Shown: in pieces, positions 16,901 through 24,824 of the stretch
How positions within the stretch are numbered: the stretch's first letter is position 1
How the letters are laid out: each line of letters begins with the position of its first letter
Assembly (NCBI RefSeq): GCF_012912105.1
Contig: NZ_QMEA01000054.1
Span: 1-40,194 of the forward strand
Source of the DNA: Brasilonema sp. UFV-L1
GTDB lineage: Bacteria; Cyanobacteriota; Cyanobacteriia; Cyanobacteriales; Nostocaceae
DNA: 40,194 nucleotides
Reading direction: 5' to 3'
The notes under the pieces: model-generated
What the model saw: only the letters and a program-made list of their open reading frames with translations
Database searches by the model: none
Told to the model about the DNA's origin: nothing
Made by a program: the position numbers and the translations under genes

Positions 16901-19769
16901 GCCTTTGAGTTATCTCTGCATTCAGCCGAAAGGATTGTGAAGCTCCTGTATAAGTTTGGACAAGTGGTCTCGGTCGGTCAGTCGGCAAATTCAGTACTGG
17001 CAATTCCCCAGCAAGTTGCTTGCGCCAGTATTCCCATAACCGTTCACTTTGTTTTGAAGCCAGCATTGCTGCTTCTGTGCGAACATAGTCGGTATATCTT
17101 AGCACTAAAGGATTAAGGATTGTTTTTGTACCAGCTTTGTGAGCCTGATACAGTATTCCTAGCTCATGCATCAGTACTGCACCAGACCAGAAGTCAGCGA
17201 TAATGTGATGCACAACTAGCAGTAGAGTATGTTCCTGTAGTAAACGTCCTTTGGGTGAGTCCTCTTGCAACCATCGCGTAAATAAGCTGACTCGTAGCAA
17301 AGGACCTTGCTCTAGATTAAAGGGACGATGGGCTTCTTCGACTAGGCGGTTGTTCAAAAACGCCGGACTCCAAGAAGTTGAAACGTCTTCGTGCTGAAAA
17401 CAAATTTCCAAGTGTTCGTGGATCTGCTGAACGGGTTGCCCTGATAAATTAGTGAAGGTAGTTCGTAACGTTGGATGACGTTCCACCAAGCTTTGAAACG
17501 CACGACCCAATGCTGGAATATCTAATTCTCCTTGAAGGCGGGCTGCAACCACAATATTGTAAGCTGGACTCTCTGGTGTCAGTTGGTGCAGAAAGTACAA
17601 AGCTTGTTGACCAATTGAGAGGGAATTTTCTGCAACTGCTTCAAAGGCTGGAGCGAGAGTCATTTCTTGGGGAAAAGTAGATACCGTTTGGGCAAGTACC
17701 TCGCTTGCAAGCTGGTCGATATTGGAATCTGCCAGAAAACTCGTTATTGGTAAAACCACACCAAAGTTAGTTTCAATGGCGTTTTTGAGTTCAATAGCCA
17801 TTAGGGAATCGAGACCCATAGTACTCAAAGGCTGCTCAAAGTCCAACTGGAACGGGGCTATCTTGAGAACCTTCGCCAAGAGCTCCTGAAGATAAGAAGT
17901 TAGTTTTAAGTAACGCTCTTGAGGCTGCAACGCTCTGAGGTCAGAGCGAGTCAGCGTTACTTCGCTGATTGAAGTATATGAGTCTTCAAGGATGCTGCTT
18001 CCTACAATATCCAGGGTTTCATTCAAAAACCCAGCGCGACAGGCATAACGTTGAATTTTACCACTGGAAGTTTTTGGGATGCTTCCAGTTTTGAGCAGTA
18101 ACACCGCATAAACTTGTAGCTCGTGTTCTTCCACCACCGCTTGACGAATGGCTTTAGTCACCTCATCAACGTCTAGATTCCTCAGGTAAGTGCGCTTCAC
18201 TTCTATTGCTACTACCAACCGTTCTTCAAGAGCAACTTCAATTGAAAATGCTGCACTACCGCTGTTTTGCAGTGCAGGGTGACTTTGTTCTACCGTCCAT
18301 TCAATGTCTTGTGGATAATGGTTACGACCACGGATGATGATTAAATCTTTGACTCTCCCCGTAATAAAGAGTTCTCCGTTGTGCAAAAAGCCTAAATCCC
18401 CAGTCCGCAAGAATGGACCAACTCCTGTGTCTGTTAGATAAGCACAGAAAGTTTGTTCTGTTTCTTCTTTTCGATTCCAATATCCCTGAGCAACACTTGC
18501 TCCTGATACCCAAATCTCTCCCACTTTGTTAGAAGGACACACACTCAGCGATTCTGGATCGGCAATGACAATCTTTGTATCAAGCCATGAACGTCCACAC
18601 CCTACTAGCTGTTTTACATTCTGGGTATTTTCAGATGCCTCCACAACACGGTTCTGTTCTAAAGCATCTGCTTGAACTTTACAATAAATTGGCTCATCTT
18701 TGACACTACCGCCTGAAACCATTAAGGTAGCTTCAGCCATACCATAACAAGGATAGAAAAAATTGGGCTGAAAACCACAAGGTTTAAAGAACGCTGCAAA
18801 TCGCTCCAAAGTTTCTCGGCGAACTGGCTCTGCTCCACTATACGCACTACACCAACTGCTTAAGTCAAGGGTTTGGAGTTGTTCCGGAGTAATCTTATGA
18901 ACACAAAGCTCATAGGCAAAGTTAGGACCTCCACAATGGGTTGCCCTGTAGCGCGAAATTGCTTGAAGCCATCGAATTGGTCGCCCAATAAAGGCGGACG
19001 GTGGCATCAAAATGCCCAAAAAGCCTGTATACAAGGGTTGGATTATCCCGTCGATGAGTCCCATATCATGGAAACTGGGTAACCACGTTACGGACACGCT
19101 TTCTGATGAGAGTTCAAATGCTTGCTTTATGTACTCCGAATTGTGTAGCAAATTTCCATGACTCACCATTACCCCTTTAGGTGTACCTGTAGAGCCTGAG
19201 GTGTATTGGAGAAATGCTAGTGTGTTACTGTTGACAGATGGCTCATGCCATGCATGTGCTAAGTCGCTAGCAATAATATTGTCGGTAGCTAGGAAACGCA
19301 GAATTTGTAAATTTGGATACTGGGCGAATTGTCGCTTTATGTTGGACAAAAGGGCTGTGGTGGTTAGTGCGTAGACGCAAAGCGGCTTGTCGTCAGACAT
19401 CGCTGCTTGTGCATCCGCCACAACAGCTTGGAGTCGGGACACCGATTGGTTAGCCCGAGGTGGATAAGCGGGGACAGCAACAACTCCAGCATACAAACAC
19501 CCGAAAAATGCTGTTAGAAATTCCAAACCAGGCGGGTATAGCAGCAGGACACGCTCTCCACTGACAACTCCACAACTTTGAAGCAAAGCACCAATTTTCC
19601 GAGCTTGACAATTGAGTTCACCATACGTGATATGACTTTCTTGTTCCTCAGAATCAAGCAGAAAAGAATAGGCTTTCTGTTTAGGCTGGTGAAGCGCTCG
19701 ACCTTGGAGAAGTTCAACCAACGTGGAAAACTTAGCTGGTAGCTCGAAAAGGTTTTTGCCCATTTGCAC
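10932..19769 (-). CDS. NRPS, FAAL-ACP-C-A(Ser)-PCP-C-A-PCP (loading and first two modules)
   Basis: A 2945-residue protein. Fatty acyl-AMP ligase about 1-590 (YTSGSTGTPKG at 189-199, LPSFHDMGLIDG, YGMAEATLM). ACP with Ser655 (GLDSL). C1 about 715-1165 with intact HHIIADFW (854-861). A1 about 1200-1730, pocket D-V-W-H-M-S-L-I-D-K (1391, 1392, 1395, 1434, 1459, 1461, 1484, 1492, 1493, 1720), a serine-type code. PCP1 Ser1777. C2 about 1840-2285 with CHTSILDGW, where His1980 is kept but the catalytic second His is Thr1981. A2 about 2305-2800, pocket D-S-A-S-I-A-E-V-W-K (2498, 2499, 2502, 2542, 2566, 2568, 2592, 2600, 2601, 2791), substrate unknown. PCP2 Ser2859. The acidic C-terminal tail (FPEAELTQEELNKLL) looks like a docking segment for the next NRPS. 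It activates a fatty acid and builds acyl-Ser-X. A1 carries an extra stretch at about 1632-1670. Confidence 0.95.
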   Translation of the reverse strand: MQMGKNLFELPAKFSTLVELLQGRALHQPKQKAYSFLLDSEEQESHITYGELNCQARKIGALLQSCGVVSGERVLLLYPPGLEFLTAFFGCLYAGVVAVPAYPPRANQSVSRLQAVVADAQAAMSDDKPLCVYALTTTALLSNIKRQFAQYPNLQILRFLATDNIIASDLAHAWHEPSVNSNTLAFLQYTSGSTGTPKGVMVSHGNLLHNSEYIKQAFELSSESVSVTWLPSFHDMGLIDGIIQPLYTGFLGILMPPSAFIGRPIRWLQAISRYRATHCGGPNFAYELCVHKITPEQLQTLDLSSWCSAYSGAEPVRRETLERFAAFFKPCGFQPNFFYPCYGMAEATLMVSGGSVKDEPIYCKVQADALEQNRVVEASENTQNVKQLVGCGRSWLDTKIVIADPESLSVCPSNKVGEIWVSGASVAQGYWNRKEETEQTFCAYLTDTGVGPFLRTGDLGFLHNGELFITGRVKDLIIIRGRNHYPQDIEWTVEQSHPALQNSGSAAFSIEVALEERLVVAIEVKRTYLRNLDVDEVTKAIRQAVVEEHELQVYAVLLLKTGSIPKTSSGKIQRYACRAGFLNETLDIVGSSILEDSYTSISEVTLTRSDLRALQPQERYLKLTSYLQELLAKVLKIAPFQLDFEQPLSTMGLDSLMAIELKNAIETNFGVVLPITSFLADSNIDQLASEVLAQTVSTFPQEMTLAPAFEAVAENSLSIGQQALYFLHQLTPESPAYNIVVAARLQGELDIPALGRAFQSLVERHPTLRTTFTNLSGQPVQQIHEHLEICFQHEDVSTSWSPAFLNNRLVEEAHRPFNLEQGPLLRVSLFTRWLQEDSPKGRLLQEHTLLLVVHHIIADFWSGAVLMHELGILYQAHKAGTKTILNPLVLRYTDYVRTEAAMLASKQSERLWEYWRKQLAGELPVLNLPTDRPRPLVQTYTGASQSFRLNAEITQRLKTLSHAHGATLYMTMLAAFQVLLYRYTGQEDLLVGSPTTGRSRADLAGVVGYFVNPVVLRADLSGNPTFEAFLSQVRSTVLDAFAHQDYPFARLVEQLQPIRDPSRSPLFQVMFVLQKAHLQNQEGLAAFALGETGARIKLGELELESLSLEKRIAQFDLTLMMALVDGQLSGSWQYNTDLFDATTIARMAGHFQTLLEGIVADPQQHVSLLPLLTKLERQQLLVEWNATQVDYASDLCLHQQFEAQVERTPDTVAVVFEKEQLTYAQLNRRANQLAHHLQALGVQPEVLVGIYLERSVEMVVSILATLKAGGAYVPYDPTYPKERLAFMLEDAQVPVLLTQQKFLEALPEHGAQVVCLDKDAEVYAHKRIDNPTSHVTTNNLAYVIYTSGSTGKPKGVMNTHRGICNRLDWMQETYQLTTVDRVLQKTPFSFDVSVWEFFWPLTTGAVSVVARPGGHQDSAYLVGIIQEQQITTLHFVPSMLQVFLEEPGLEACHCLRQVMCSGEALPFKLQERFFACLDADLHNLYGPTEAAIDVTFWACKHQSRKHTVPIGRPIANTQIYLLDSYLQPVPVGVPGELHIGGVGLARGYLRQPELTNLKFIPNPFSDEPGTRLYKTGDLARYNRDGNIEYLERLDHQVKLRGFRIELGEIEAVLSQHPALHSVVVLMREIERREQHRDFTPLVDVENSSTITGLRRLLKGELAESPADSRNQQLVAYCITRHQPAPTTTELRRFLLEKLPDYMVPAAFVMLDALPLTPNGKIDRRSLPVPSKARPELEKAFVAPRTLVEEALAQVWAEVLDIEQVGIHDNFFELGGDSIRSIQVLARATARGLSFSLGQIFQHQTIDSLAQEITFAEPSGLVTRKTEPFSLISHEERQKLPEGVKDAYPLARVQAGVIFHTQSMPEEPMYHDIFLYNLQVRLDIQLFQKAVQQVVERHPILRTSFDLTNFSESLQLVHQQVTAPIHVEDLRDLSPEQQQQALSTWIKAEKRRNFDWSSPPFIRFFIHRLTDQSFYLTFSCHTSILDGWSKACLLTELLHHYYALLNGKGNTIEPPPTITYRDFVALERSTLQSQECQDFWTQKLADCVTTRLARWVAHRTTDNPEIGFLDVPISAELSEKLQKLARRAEVPLKNVLLAAHVRVMSLLSGESDVLTGLESNGRLEEADGEKTLGIHLNTVPLRLKLMGGTWLELVRQVFEAERELLPFRRYPYADLHQLVGRQALQPLVETVFNYTHFHVYESLQGFKDLEILGARGFGETHFTLRSEFNLNHASDCIQLDLECDLTQISHAQLETIGSYFIETLTAMSAQPFARYESQCLLGDRQRQMLLVEWNNTATKYPQYICIQQYFEAMAAQNPDAIAIVFAGEQLTYQQLNRRANALAHYLQRLGVSSDVPVALCVERSLEMIVGILGILKAGGAYLPLDPTYPKENLAFMLQDAQVPVLLTQARLVADLPTHSAQIVCLDSHWHTIAQESPENPSTTSTLENLAYIIYTSGSTGQPKGVLVTQQNLVHSTRARIAYYPEPVTSFLLIPSFAFDSSVAPIFWTLCQGGMLVLLREGFQRDIWQLTKLIVQHQVSHWLSVPSLYSTLLATIDPDLLVSLHTVIVAGESCSTELVERHRLSLPHTSLFNEYGPTEATVWSSVYNCQNHDLKNSVPIGRPIANTQIYLLDSHLQPVPIGVPGEVYIGGLGLAKGYLNQSELTAQKFIPNPFSEEPNARLYKTGDLARYLPDGNIEFLGRIDHQVKLRGYRIELTAIEAVLLQHPVVREAIATLREEESGRKRLVAYVVLQQKPAPATNELRSFLRQKLPEYMIPTTFVVLEELPLTPSGKVDRRRLPAPEQVKSQPEMLVQEESTAGQTTYLAPRTAVEEAIATIWSQVLGIQQVGIYDNFLELGGDSIQSIQVVAKAYEAGLKFSTNQLFEYPTIAELTTVIETIPVPQEQQRSPASPITDFLSTETPSFTPSDFPEAELTQEELNKLLMNNN

Positions 19770-20158
19770 ACCTGTTTAAATCTTATAACTTTTTCCGTTA
19801 AAAATGCTCAATTAAAGCCTGTTGTATGCTACTAAATTAATTGTTGAATACAGTTAGAGAATTTCAGTAATTGCTTAATTTCTACAACAGTGGCTTTTCA
19901 CAGAAAGTATTTTTATTCATATGTAGAAAATACTGCAGAAATTTTTATGAGACAGCAGAACTAGATTTTCTACTTGAGGTTGAAAACAATCCTATTCTAT
20001 CAACTTAGTTCTAAGAGACCATTATGTGCAGAAATTGGGAATTTCAGAAAAGGGATTAATGACCCATCTCAAAAGCTATTTTCTTGACTAGTTATACGTC
20101 ATAGAAGCAAACGCATAACAAACACAACAAAAACTTATTCTAAGGTGAGGAGCTTATC

Positions 20159-20311
20159 ATGATTTGGGTAACTAGACGGAGTAAACAGCCTCGTAAGCCT
20201 TTACGTTGCCGTAGTTATCAACGCTCCTTACAAAGTTTTTTGGGAGACAAACCCTCCAGAACAGTTTTGAATAGCTTTTCTGCAACTCTATCGATATATA
20301 AACCTATATAA
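20159..20311 (+). CDS. small basic protein of unknown function (50 aa)
   Basis: ATG at 20159 is preceded by a strong ribosome site, GTGAGGAG, at a spacing of 6 nt. It encodes a 50-residue peptide rich in Arg and Lys in its first half (around TRRSKQPRKPLRCRSYQRS) and Ser/Thr later. No family is recognised, and there is no signal peptide or membrane segment. It lies between the divergent NRPS and receptor operons, so it could be a small regulator, or the ORF could be chance. The ribosome site is the main argument in favour. Confidence 0.35.
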   Translation: MIWVTRRSKQPRKPLRCRSYQRSLQSFLGDKPSRTVLNSFSATLSIYKPI

Positions 20312-20459
20312 ACCTATTACAAACTCCTCATTCTTAGCAAGTAGATTTTTATATTTAATACTTATTAAATCTTACAATACGATAAGATATATTGATGAAA
20401 AAAGTTCTAACTTGAAGGCGTAAAAAATTTTCTCTAACCCCTTGATATGGGCAAATGAA

Positions 20460-20729
20460 TCATTTGTCGCTTGCACCATAGCCTATTTTAATTTGGAGTC
20501 GAGTAAAGTTTGACAAAGTTTGACAACCCGTCGTTTGACTTATATAGCTACCTCGTTCATGATAAGAATTGCTTTTGTGCAACTGGACACGATAGATATA
20601 CAAGCCAAATATGTACAAGTAGAGTCTTCGCTCAACCACCAATCGATTGAGTTTGGGAAACTTGAAGTTGGTGTAGGTTAACGACTCAACCCCTACCAGG
20701 AGACACTCATGTTTTTCTTCAATGTTCAT
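20460..20729 (-). CDS. doubtful 89-aa ORF, no recognised family
   Basis: From ATG 20729 the frame encodes 89 residues with no domain, signal or membrane segment I recognise. AGAGA lies upstream but is weak. Composition is unlike the neighbouring genes, with many Tyr, Leu and Arg. It may be a remnant or a chance frame. Confidence 0.15.
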   Translation of the reverse strand: MNIEEKHECLLVGVESLTYTNFKFPKLNRLVVERRLYLYIFGLYIYRVQLHKSNSYHERGSYISQTTGCQTLSNFTRLQIKIGYGASDK

Positions 20730-21083
20730 ATTTTTCTCTAATGTTATAGGATTCCTATTTGATTTTTGAAAACTTTTCCAAGCACAAGTCAAGTCTTGCG
20801 ACGGCTTAAGCCTCAATATACTTACCAAGCATTAAACCGGATTTCCACTCCCGAACCGGTACAAGATTACGTATCTTTTTCTTGGTGTTCTTGGCGACGC
20901 CAGTCGCTTAGGCGTGAGAAACAAGGACTGCACCGTGCTGGCTCATCTTGACGGTATGCGCTCTTAGCGCGAGCGCATGAGCGTTCGTTAATAGGTAATC
21001 TACCCTACGGGAACGCAAGCGCGGCGTACGAGCGTGACAGGAGTATATAGCTGCAATGTGTTATTCAAGTGTGAGGAATTAGG

Positions 21084-23699
21084 GTGAAACAACAGAAACT
21101 ATCCACCTGGATATGGCTGTTTACAGCTGTATCAGTCTTAGGAGCTTTGCCAGTACGTGCTTCAGTTGTAAAAGTAACTGCTGTACAACACAAAATCGGG
21201 GTAACAAACGCACCAGCACCCATAAAAGACATTCCTCGACTGAGTGAGATTCAGCGCCCCTACACCAGTGTCAAGGACTGGGTAGCACAACAGACTCAGC
21301 AGAATCAAGTGATACAAGTGACAAGAGTGCGCCTTTCCCAAACAGCTAACGGTCTGGAAGTCATTTTAGAAACTTCTACATCTGATAAACTGCAAATCAC
21401 AATTAAGAGTGAAGGCAATAGCTTCATTGCAGATATCCCTAATGCTCAACTGCGGTTAACAAGTGGTGGTTTCTTCCGTCAACAAAAGCCTGTCACGGGA
21501 ATTACTGAAATAACGGTTACTAATATAGACGCAAATAGTATCCGGGTTACAGCGATGGGTGAGGCAAGTATACCAAAAGTTGAGTTGGACGACAGTAATG
21601 AAGGTTTAATTTTTGTCATCACACCAGTTATATCCTCTACACCACAAACAGATAAACCTAGTAATGAAAAACCATCGGAGTCGGCTCAAGAACCAATTGA
21701 ACTCGTTGTGACGGGTGAACAAGAAGGATACAATGTACCTGATGCTACAACTGCAACCCGGACAGATAATATACCATTACGTGATATTCCCCAGTCAATT
21801 CAAGTCATTCCGCGTCAGGTGATTGAAGACCGAAATGTCGTGCGTCTTTCGGAACTAGCGGATAATGTCAGTGGCGTACAACCTGAGCGTGGATATGGAG
21901 GTTTATCTTCATTAGGGTTCCGGGTACGCGGTTTTCTAACCAATTTTGAAACTTTACGCAATGGTTTTCCAGATTACGGTTACTTTAGTCCCCGAGATGT
22001 AGCCAATATTGAGCGCGTAGAGATTCTTAAAGGTCCAGCTGCGGTACTTTATGGTGGTAGTCCGACACAGTATGCAGGTGGGAGTGGTGTTGTCAACTCC
22101 ATTACCAAAAAACCCTTGTCACAGCCTTATTATAACGGAAATGTCACTTATGGAAGTTATAACTTTTTGCGTCCGACTTTAGATATTAGCGGACCGCTTA
22201 CAAATGACAAATCAGTGTTGTATCGTTTGAACGTCGCCTACGAAAGTGCTGACAGTTTCCGTGATTTTGTGGAGTATGACAGCTTCTTGATCTCGCCTGT
22301 TTTAGAGTGGAAGATAAGCTCACGCACCAAACTCACCTTTGAATACGAACACCAAAAATACAACTATACTTTTGATAATGGTTTTCCAATTGAGCCAGAA
22401 GTTCTCAAACTTCCTCGCAGTCGATTTTTAGGAGAACCCAATTTTGCTAATGGTGAAGTCACCTTTAACTCGTTTACGTATAACTTTGAACACCAATTTA
22501 GCAACAATTGGAAATTCCGCCAAGGATTTAATATTCTCAATGCTAATTTGAACGACGCAAAGCAGGTCTCTCCTGGTTCTTTGCAAGATGATCGCCGCAC
22601 CCTAAACCGTTCTTTCTACGCTTCCGATGAGGAACACGAAAACATCACGCTACAAAACGAAATTTCTGGCAAATTTTCTACTGGTCCTATTCGCCATAAC
22701 TTTCTGTTTGGGGTAGATTTAGCCCGAAACCTGTTTAACTACATTTTTGCACCAGACCAAGAATTATCAATAGATATTTATGACCCGCAATATGGTGGAA
22801 CTCCTACTCCCGTAGAGGGTGCTTCTCCCTTTGGTCGAAAAATCGTCTCCGAAAATGTCGGTGTTTTTGTACAGGATTCGATTGAACTTCTGCCGAATCT
22901 CAAACTATTGTTGGGTGGTCGCCTAGATTTTAACGATTACAGTACCAAAGACCGTGTGAAGGGAGAGACACTCAACGAACAATCAAATACGCGGTTCTCA
23001 CCACGAGTCGGAATTGTGTATCAGCCGAGTGATACCACTTCGCTTTACTTCAACTGGTCAAATGGTTTTTCTCCCCAGTTTCAAGCACGGAGTCGAACAG
23101 AAGAAGAATTTGAACCGCAAACCACCGAGCAATTTGAGGTAGGGGTTAAACAGAATTTTCTCAACAATAAACTTTTTGTAACTTTGGCATTCTTTCAAAT
23201 TACCAAGCAGAATGTACTGACACCAGATCCAGTAGATGACCTGTTCAATATCCAAACGGGAGAACAACGTAGCCGAGGTATTGAATTAGATATTGCAGGC
23301 GAAATATTACCAGGTTGGAAAGTGATTGCCAACTATGCTTACATTGATGGTACAGTGACGAAGGATAATGTGATTCCTGTAGGAGACAGATTATTTGGTG
23401 TCCCAGAACATAGCGCTGGATTGTGGACAACTTATGAACTTCAGGGTGGTAGTTTGCGAGGACTAGGATTTGGTGGTGGGTTATATTTTGTTGGTGAGCA
23501 AGAGGTAGATTTACCGAATACGTTTAAACTCGCAAGTTATGTGCGAGCCGATGCTTCTATCTTCTATCGGCGTCAAAATTATCGATTTGCGGTCAACTTC
23601 AAGAATATTTCTAATATTAAGTATTATGAGGTTGATGGGTACAGTATCGACCCTGCGCCACCGTTTACAGTGTTGGGAACAGTGTCACTTGAGTTTTGA
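21084..23699 (+). CDS. TonB-dependent siderophore receptor with AMIN domain
   Basis: An 871-residue outer-membrane receptor. Signal peptide 1-26 ends ALPVRA. An AMIN domain at about 75-180 is a common N-terminal addition in cyanobacterial receptors and probably anchors to peptidoglycan. The plug starts near residue 227 (RDIPQSIQVIPRQVIEDR, then VRVRGF-type motif), and a 22-strand barrel follows to the terminal Phe871 (LGTVSLEF). Start is GTG 21084 with GAGG about 8 nt upstream. It is first in an operon with binding protein, permease and ATPase genes and is divergent from the NRPS operon. Together they should import a ferric or other metal complex, probably of the compound made next door. The ligand is inferred from linkage. 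Confidence 0.93.
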   Translation: MKQQKLSTWIWLFTAVSVLGALPVRASVVKVTAVQHKIGVTNAPAPIKDIPRLSEIQRPYTSVKDWVAQQTQQNQVIQVTRVRLSQTANGLEVILETSTSDKLQITIKSEGNSFIADIPNAQLRLTSGGFFRQQKPVTGITEITVTNIDANSIRVTAMGEASIPKVELDDSNEGLIFVITPVISSTPQTDKPSNEKPSESAQEPIELVVTGEQEGYNVPDATTATRTDNIPLRDIPQSIQVIPRQVIEDRNVVRLSELADNVSGVQPERGYGGLSSLGFRVRGFLTNFETLRNGFPDYGYFSPRDVANIERVEILKGPAAVLYGGSPTQYAGGSGVVNSITKKPLSQPYYNGNVTYGSYNFLRPTLDISGPLTNDKSVLYRLNVAYESADSFRDFVEYDSFLISPVLEWKISSRTKLTFEYEHQKYNYTFDNGFPIEPEVLKLPRSRFLGEPNFANGEVTFNSFTYNFEHQFSNNWKFRQGFNILNANLNDAKQVSPGSLQDDRRTLNRSFYASDEEHENITLQNEISGKFSTGPIRHNFLFGVDLARNLFNYIFAPDQELSIDIYDPQYGGTPTPVEGASPFGRKIVSENVGVFVQDSIELLPNLKLLLGGRLDFNDYSTKDRVKGETLNEQSNTRFSPRVGIVYQPSDTTSLYFNWSNGFSPQFQARSRTEEEFEPQTTEQFEVGVKQNFLNNKLFVTLAFFQITKQNVLTPDPVDDLFNIQTGEQRSRGIELDIAGEILPGWKVIANYAYIDGTVTKDNVIPVGDRLFGVPEHSAGLWTTYELQGGSLRGLGFGGGLYFVGEQEVDLPNTFKLASYVRADASIFYRRQNYRFAVNFKNISNIKYYEVDGYSIDPAPPFTVLGTVSLEF

Positions 23700-23729
23700 T
23701 TCCCAGAACCATTCAAACGAGAGTTGTGT

Positions 23730-24758
23730 GTGAGTAAATTACGTCACTATGTTTGGATACTTAAACCCTTTGTTGCAGTCTTGGCAGTGCTGATGATGGG
23801 ACTGGTCTCAGGGTGTGAAACAAATGTTGTTAAATCAACTGATACTGCCTCTAAAGCAGCAAAAGACACACCAGTTACACTTAAAAATTGTGACTTGACG
23901 ATTACCTACAAACAACCACCACAACGCGCTGTCACGATGATGCAATCTGCAACGGAGGTCATGCTAGCGCTGGGTTTAGAAAAGCACATGGTTGGTACAG
24001 CCTACCTGGATAATCCGATTTTGCCGGAGTATCAACAGGCATATTCGCAAATTCGAGTTTTAGCGCCGAAGTACCCGTCACGGGAAGTTTTTTTGGGGGT
24101 TGAACCGGATTTTGTGTTTACCACTGAGGAAAGTGCTTTTGCCAAAGAAGCACTTGGCTCACGAGAAGAGTTGGTCAAATTAGGTATTTCCTCTTATTTA
24201 CTGCCCATTGAATGCGATCGCCCAGAACTTAGACCATCACGTGTCACGATGGAGAATTTATATCAGGAGATAAAGGATATTGGGCGTATTTTTAGAGTAG
24301 AAGAACGGGCACAGCAGTTAATTGCTCAATTGCAAGCACAACTACAAGAAACTCAACAAAAGCTAGGCAAGGTGACAACTAAGAAGCGTATATTTTGGTA
24401 CGATTCCGAAGACCCTCCCCTAACTGTTTCTAACTGGGGAATGCCAAATCACATCATTGAACTAGCAGGTGGAGAAAATATTTTCAAAGATATCCAGAAA
24501 AAAGAAGCATGGGTGAGAGTTAATTGGGAAGATGTCATTGCGCGTCAACCTGATGTGATTGTTCTCATCGATGCTAGCTGGTCACCCGCATCCGAAAAGC
24601 GTCGATTACTTAAATCTAACCCTGCTTACTCCCAGCTAAAAGCAGTGCAACAGGATAAATTCATTGTCTTAGGCTTCAGCTACACGATGCCAGGAATTCG
24701 GAATGTCGCAGGGGTGAGAAAATTAGCTCAAGCTTTGTACCCAGAGAGGTTTAAGTGA
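23730..24758 (+). CDS. siderophore/cobalamin-type ABC transporter substrate-binding lipoprotein (FecB/BtuF-like)
   Basis: A 342-residue periplasmic binding protein of the class III (FecB/BtuF) fold. From GTG 23730 there is a lipoprotein signal with lipobox LVSGC (Cys29). Typical features follow: PQRAVTMMQSATEVMLALGL, a long linking helix around AQQLIAQLQAQLQETQQKLG, and WEDVIARQPDVIVLIDA in the second lobe. TTG 23724 is an alternative start, but GAGAG at 23719-23723 is better spaced for 23730. It starts 30 bases after the receptor stop and would hand the metal complex to the FecCD-type permease downstream. Confidence 0.9.
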   Translation: MSKLRHYVWILKPFVAVLAVLMMGLVSGCETNVVKSTDTASKAAKDTPVTLKNCDLTITYKQPPQRAVTMMQSATEVMLALGLEKHMVGTAYLDNPILPEYQQAYSQIRVLAPKYPSREVFLGVEPDFVFTTEESAFAKEALGSREELVKLGISSYLLPIECDRPELRPSRVTMENLYQEIKDIGRIFRVEERAQQLIAQLQAQLQETQQKLGKVTTKKRIFWYDSEDPPLTVSNWGMPNHIIELAGGENIFKDIQKKEAWVRVNWEDVIARQPDVIVLIDASWSPASEKRRLLKSNPAYSQLKAVQQDKFIVLGFSYTMPGIRNVAGVRKLAQALYPERFK

Positions 24759-24824
24759 TGGATTTCGGGCAGATGAGAAGACGCAAAGAGGATTTACTAA
24801 CTAATGACTATTGACTAATAACGA

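Larger units (their letters stand above)
19770..21083. other. 1.3-kb divergent intergenic region between NRPS and uptake operons
   Basis: An AT-rich spacer that must contain promoters for both the minus-strand biosynthetic operon and the plus-strand uptake operon. It holds a small ORF with a good ribosome site (20159-20311) and a doubtful minus-strand ORF (20460-20729). The last 150 bases (20930-21045) are GC-rich cyanobacterial repeat sequence. I found no convincing Fur box; the best partial match is at 20558-20572. Short repeats of TATAAACCTA occur around 20295-20320. Confidence 0.6.

Noticed and set aside
20558-20572. Possible Fur box (TGATAAGAATTGCTT) between the NRPS and receptor operons
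   Set aside because: Only the left half fits the TGATAAT-N-ATTATCA pattern (about 9 of 14 positions). AT-rich DNA gives such half-matches by chance, so iron control is not shown by the sequence.
20766-20951. Plus-strand ORF with SFSWCSWRR, resembling the C-terminus of some transposases
   Set aside because: The similarity is short and the rest of the frame runs through GC-rich repeat DNA. No other transposase motif is nearby.
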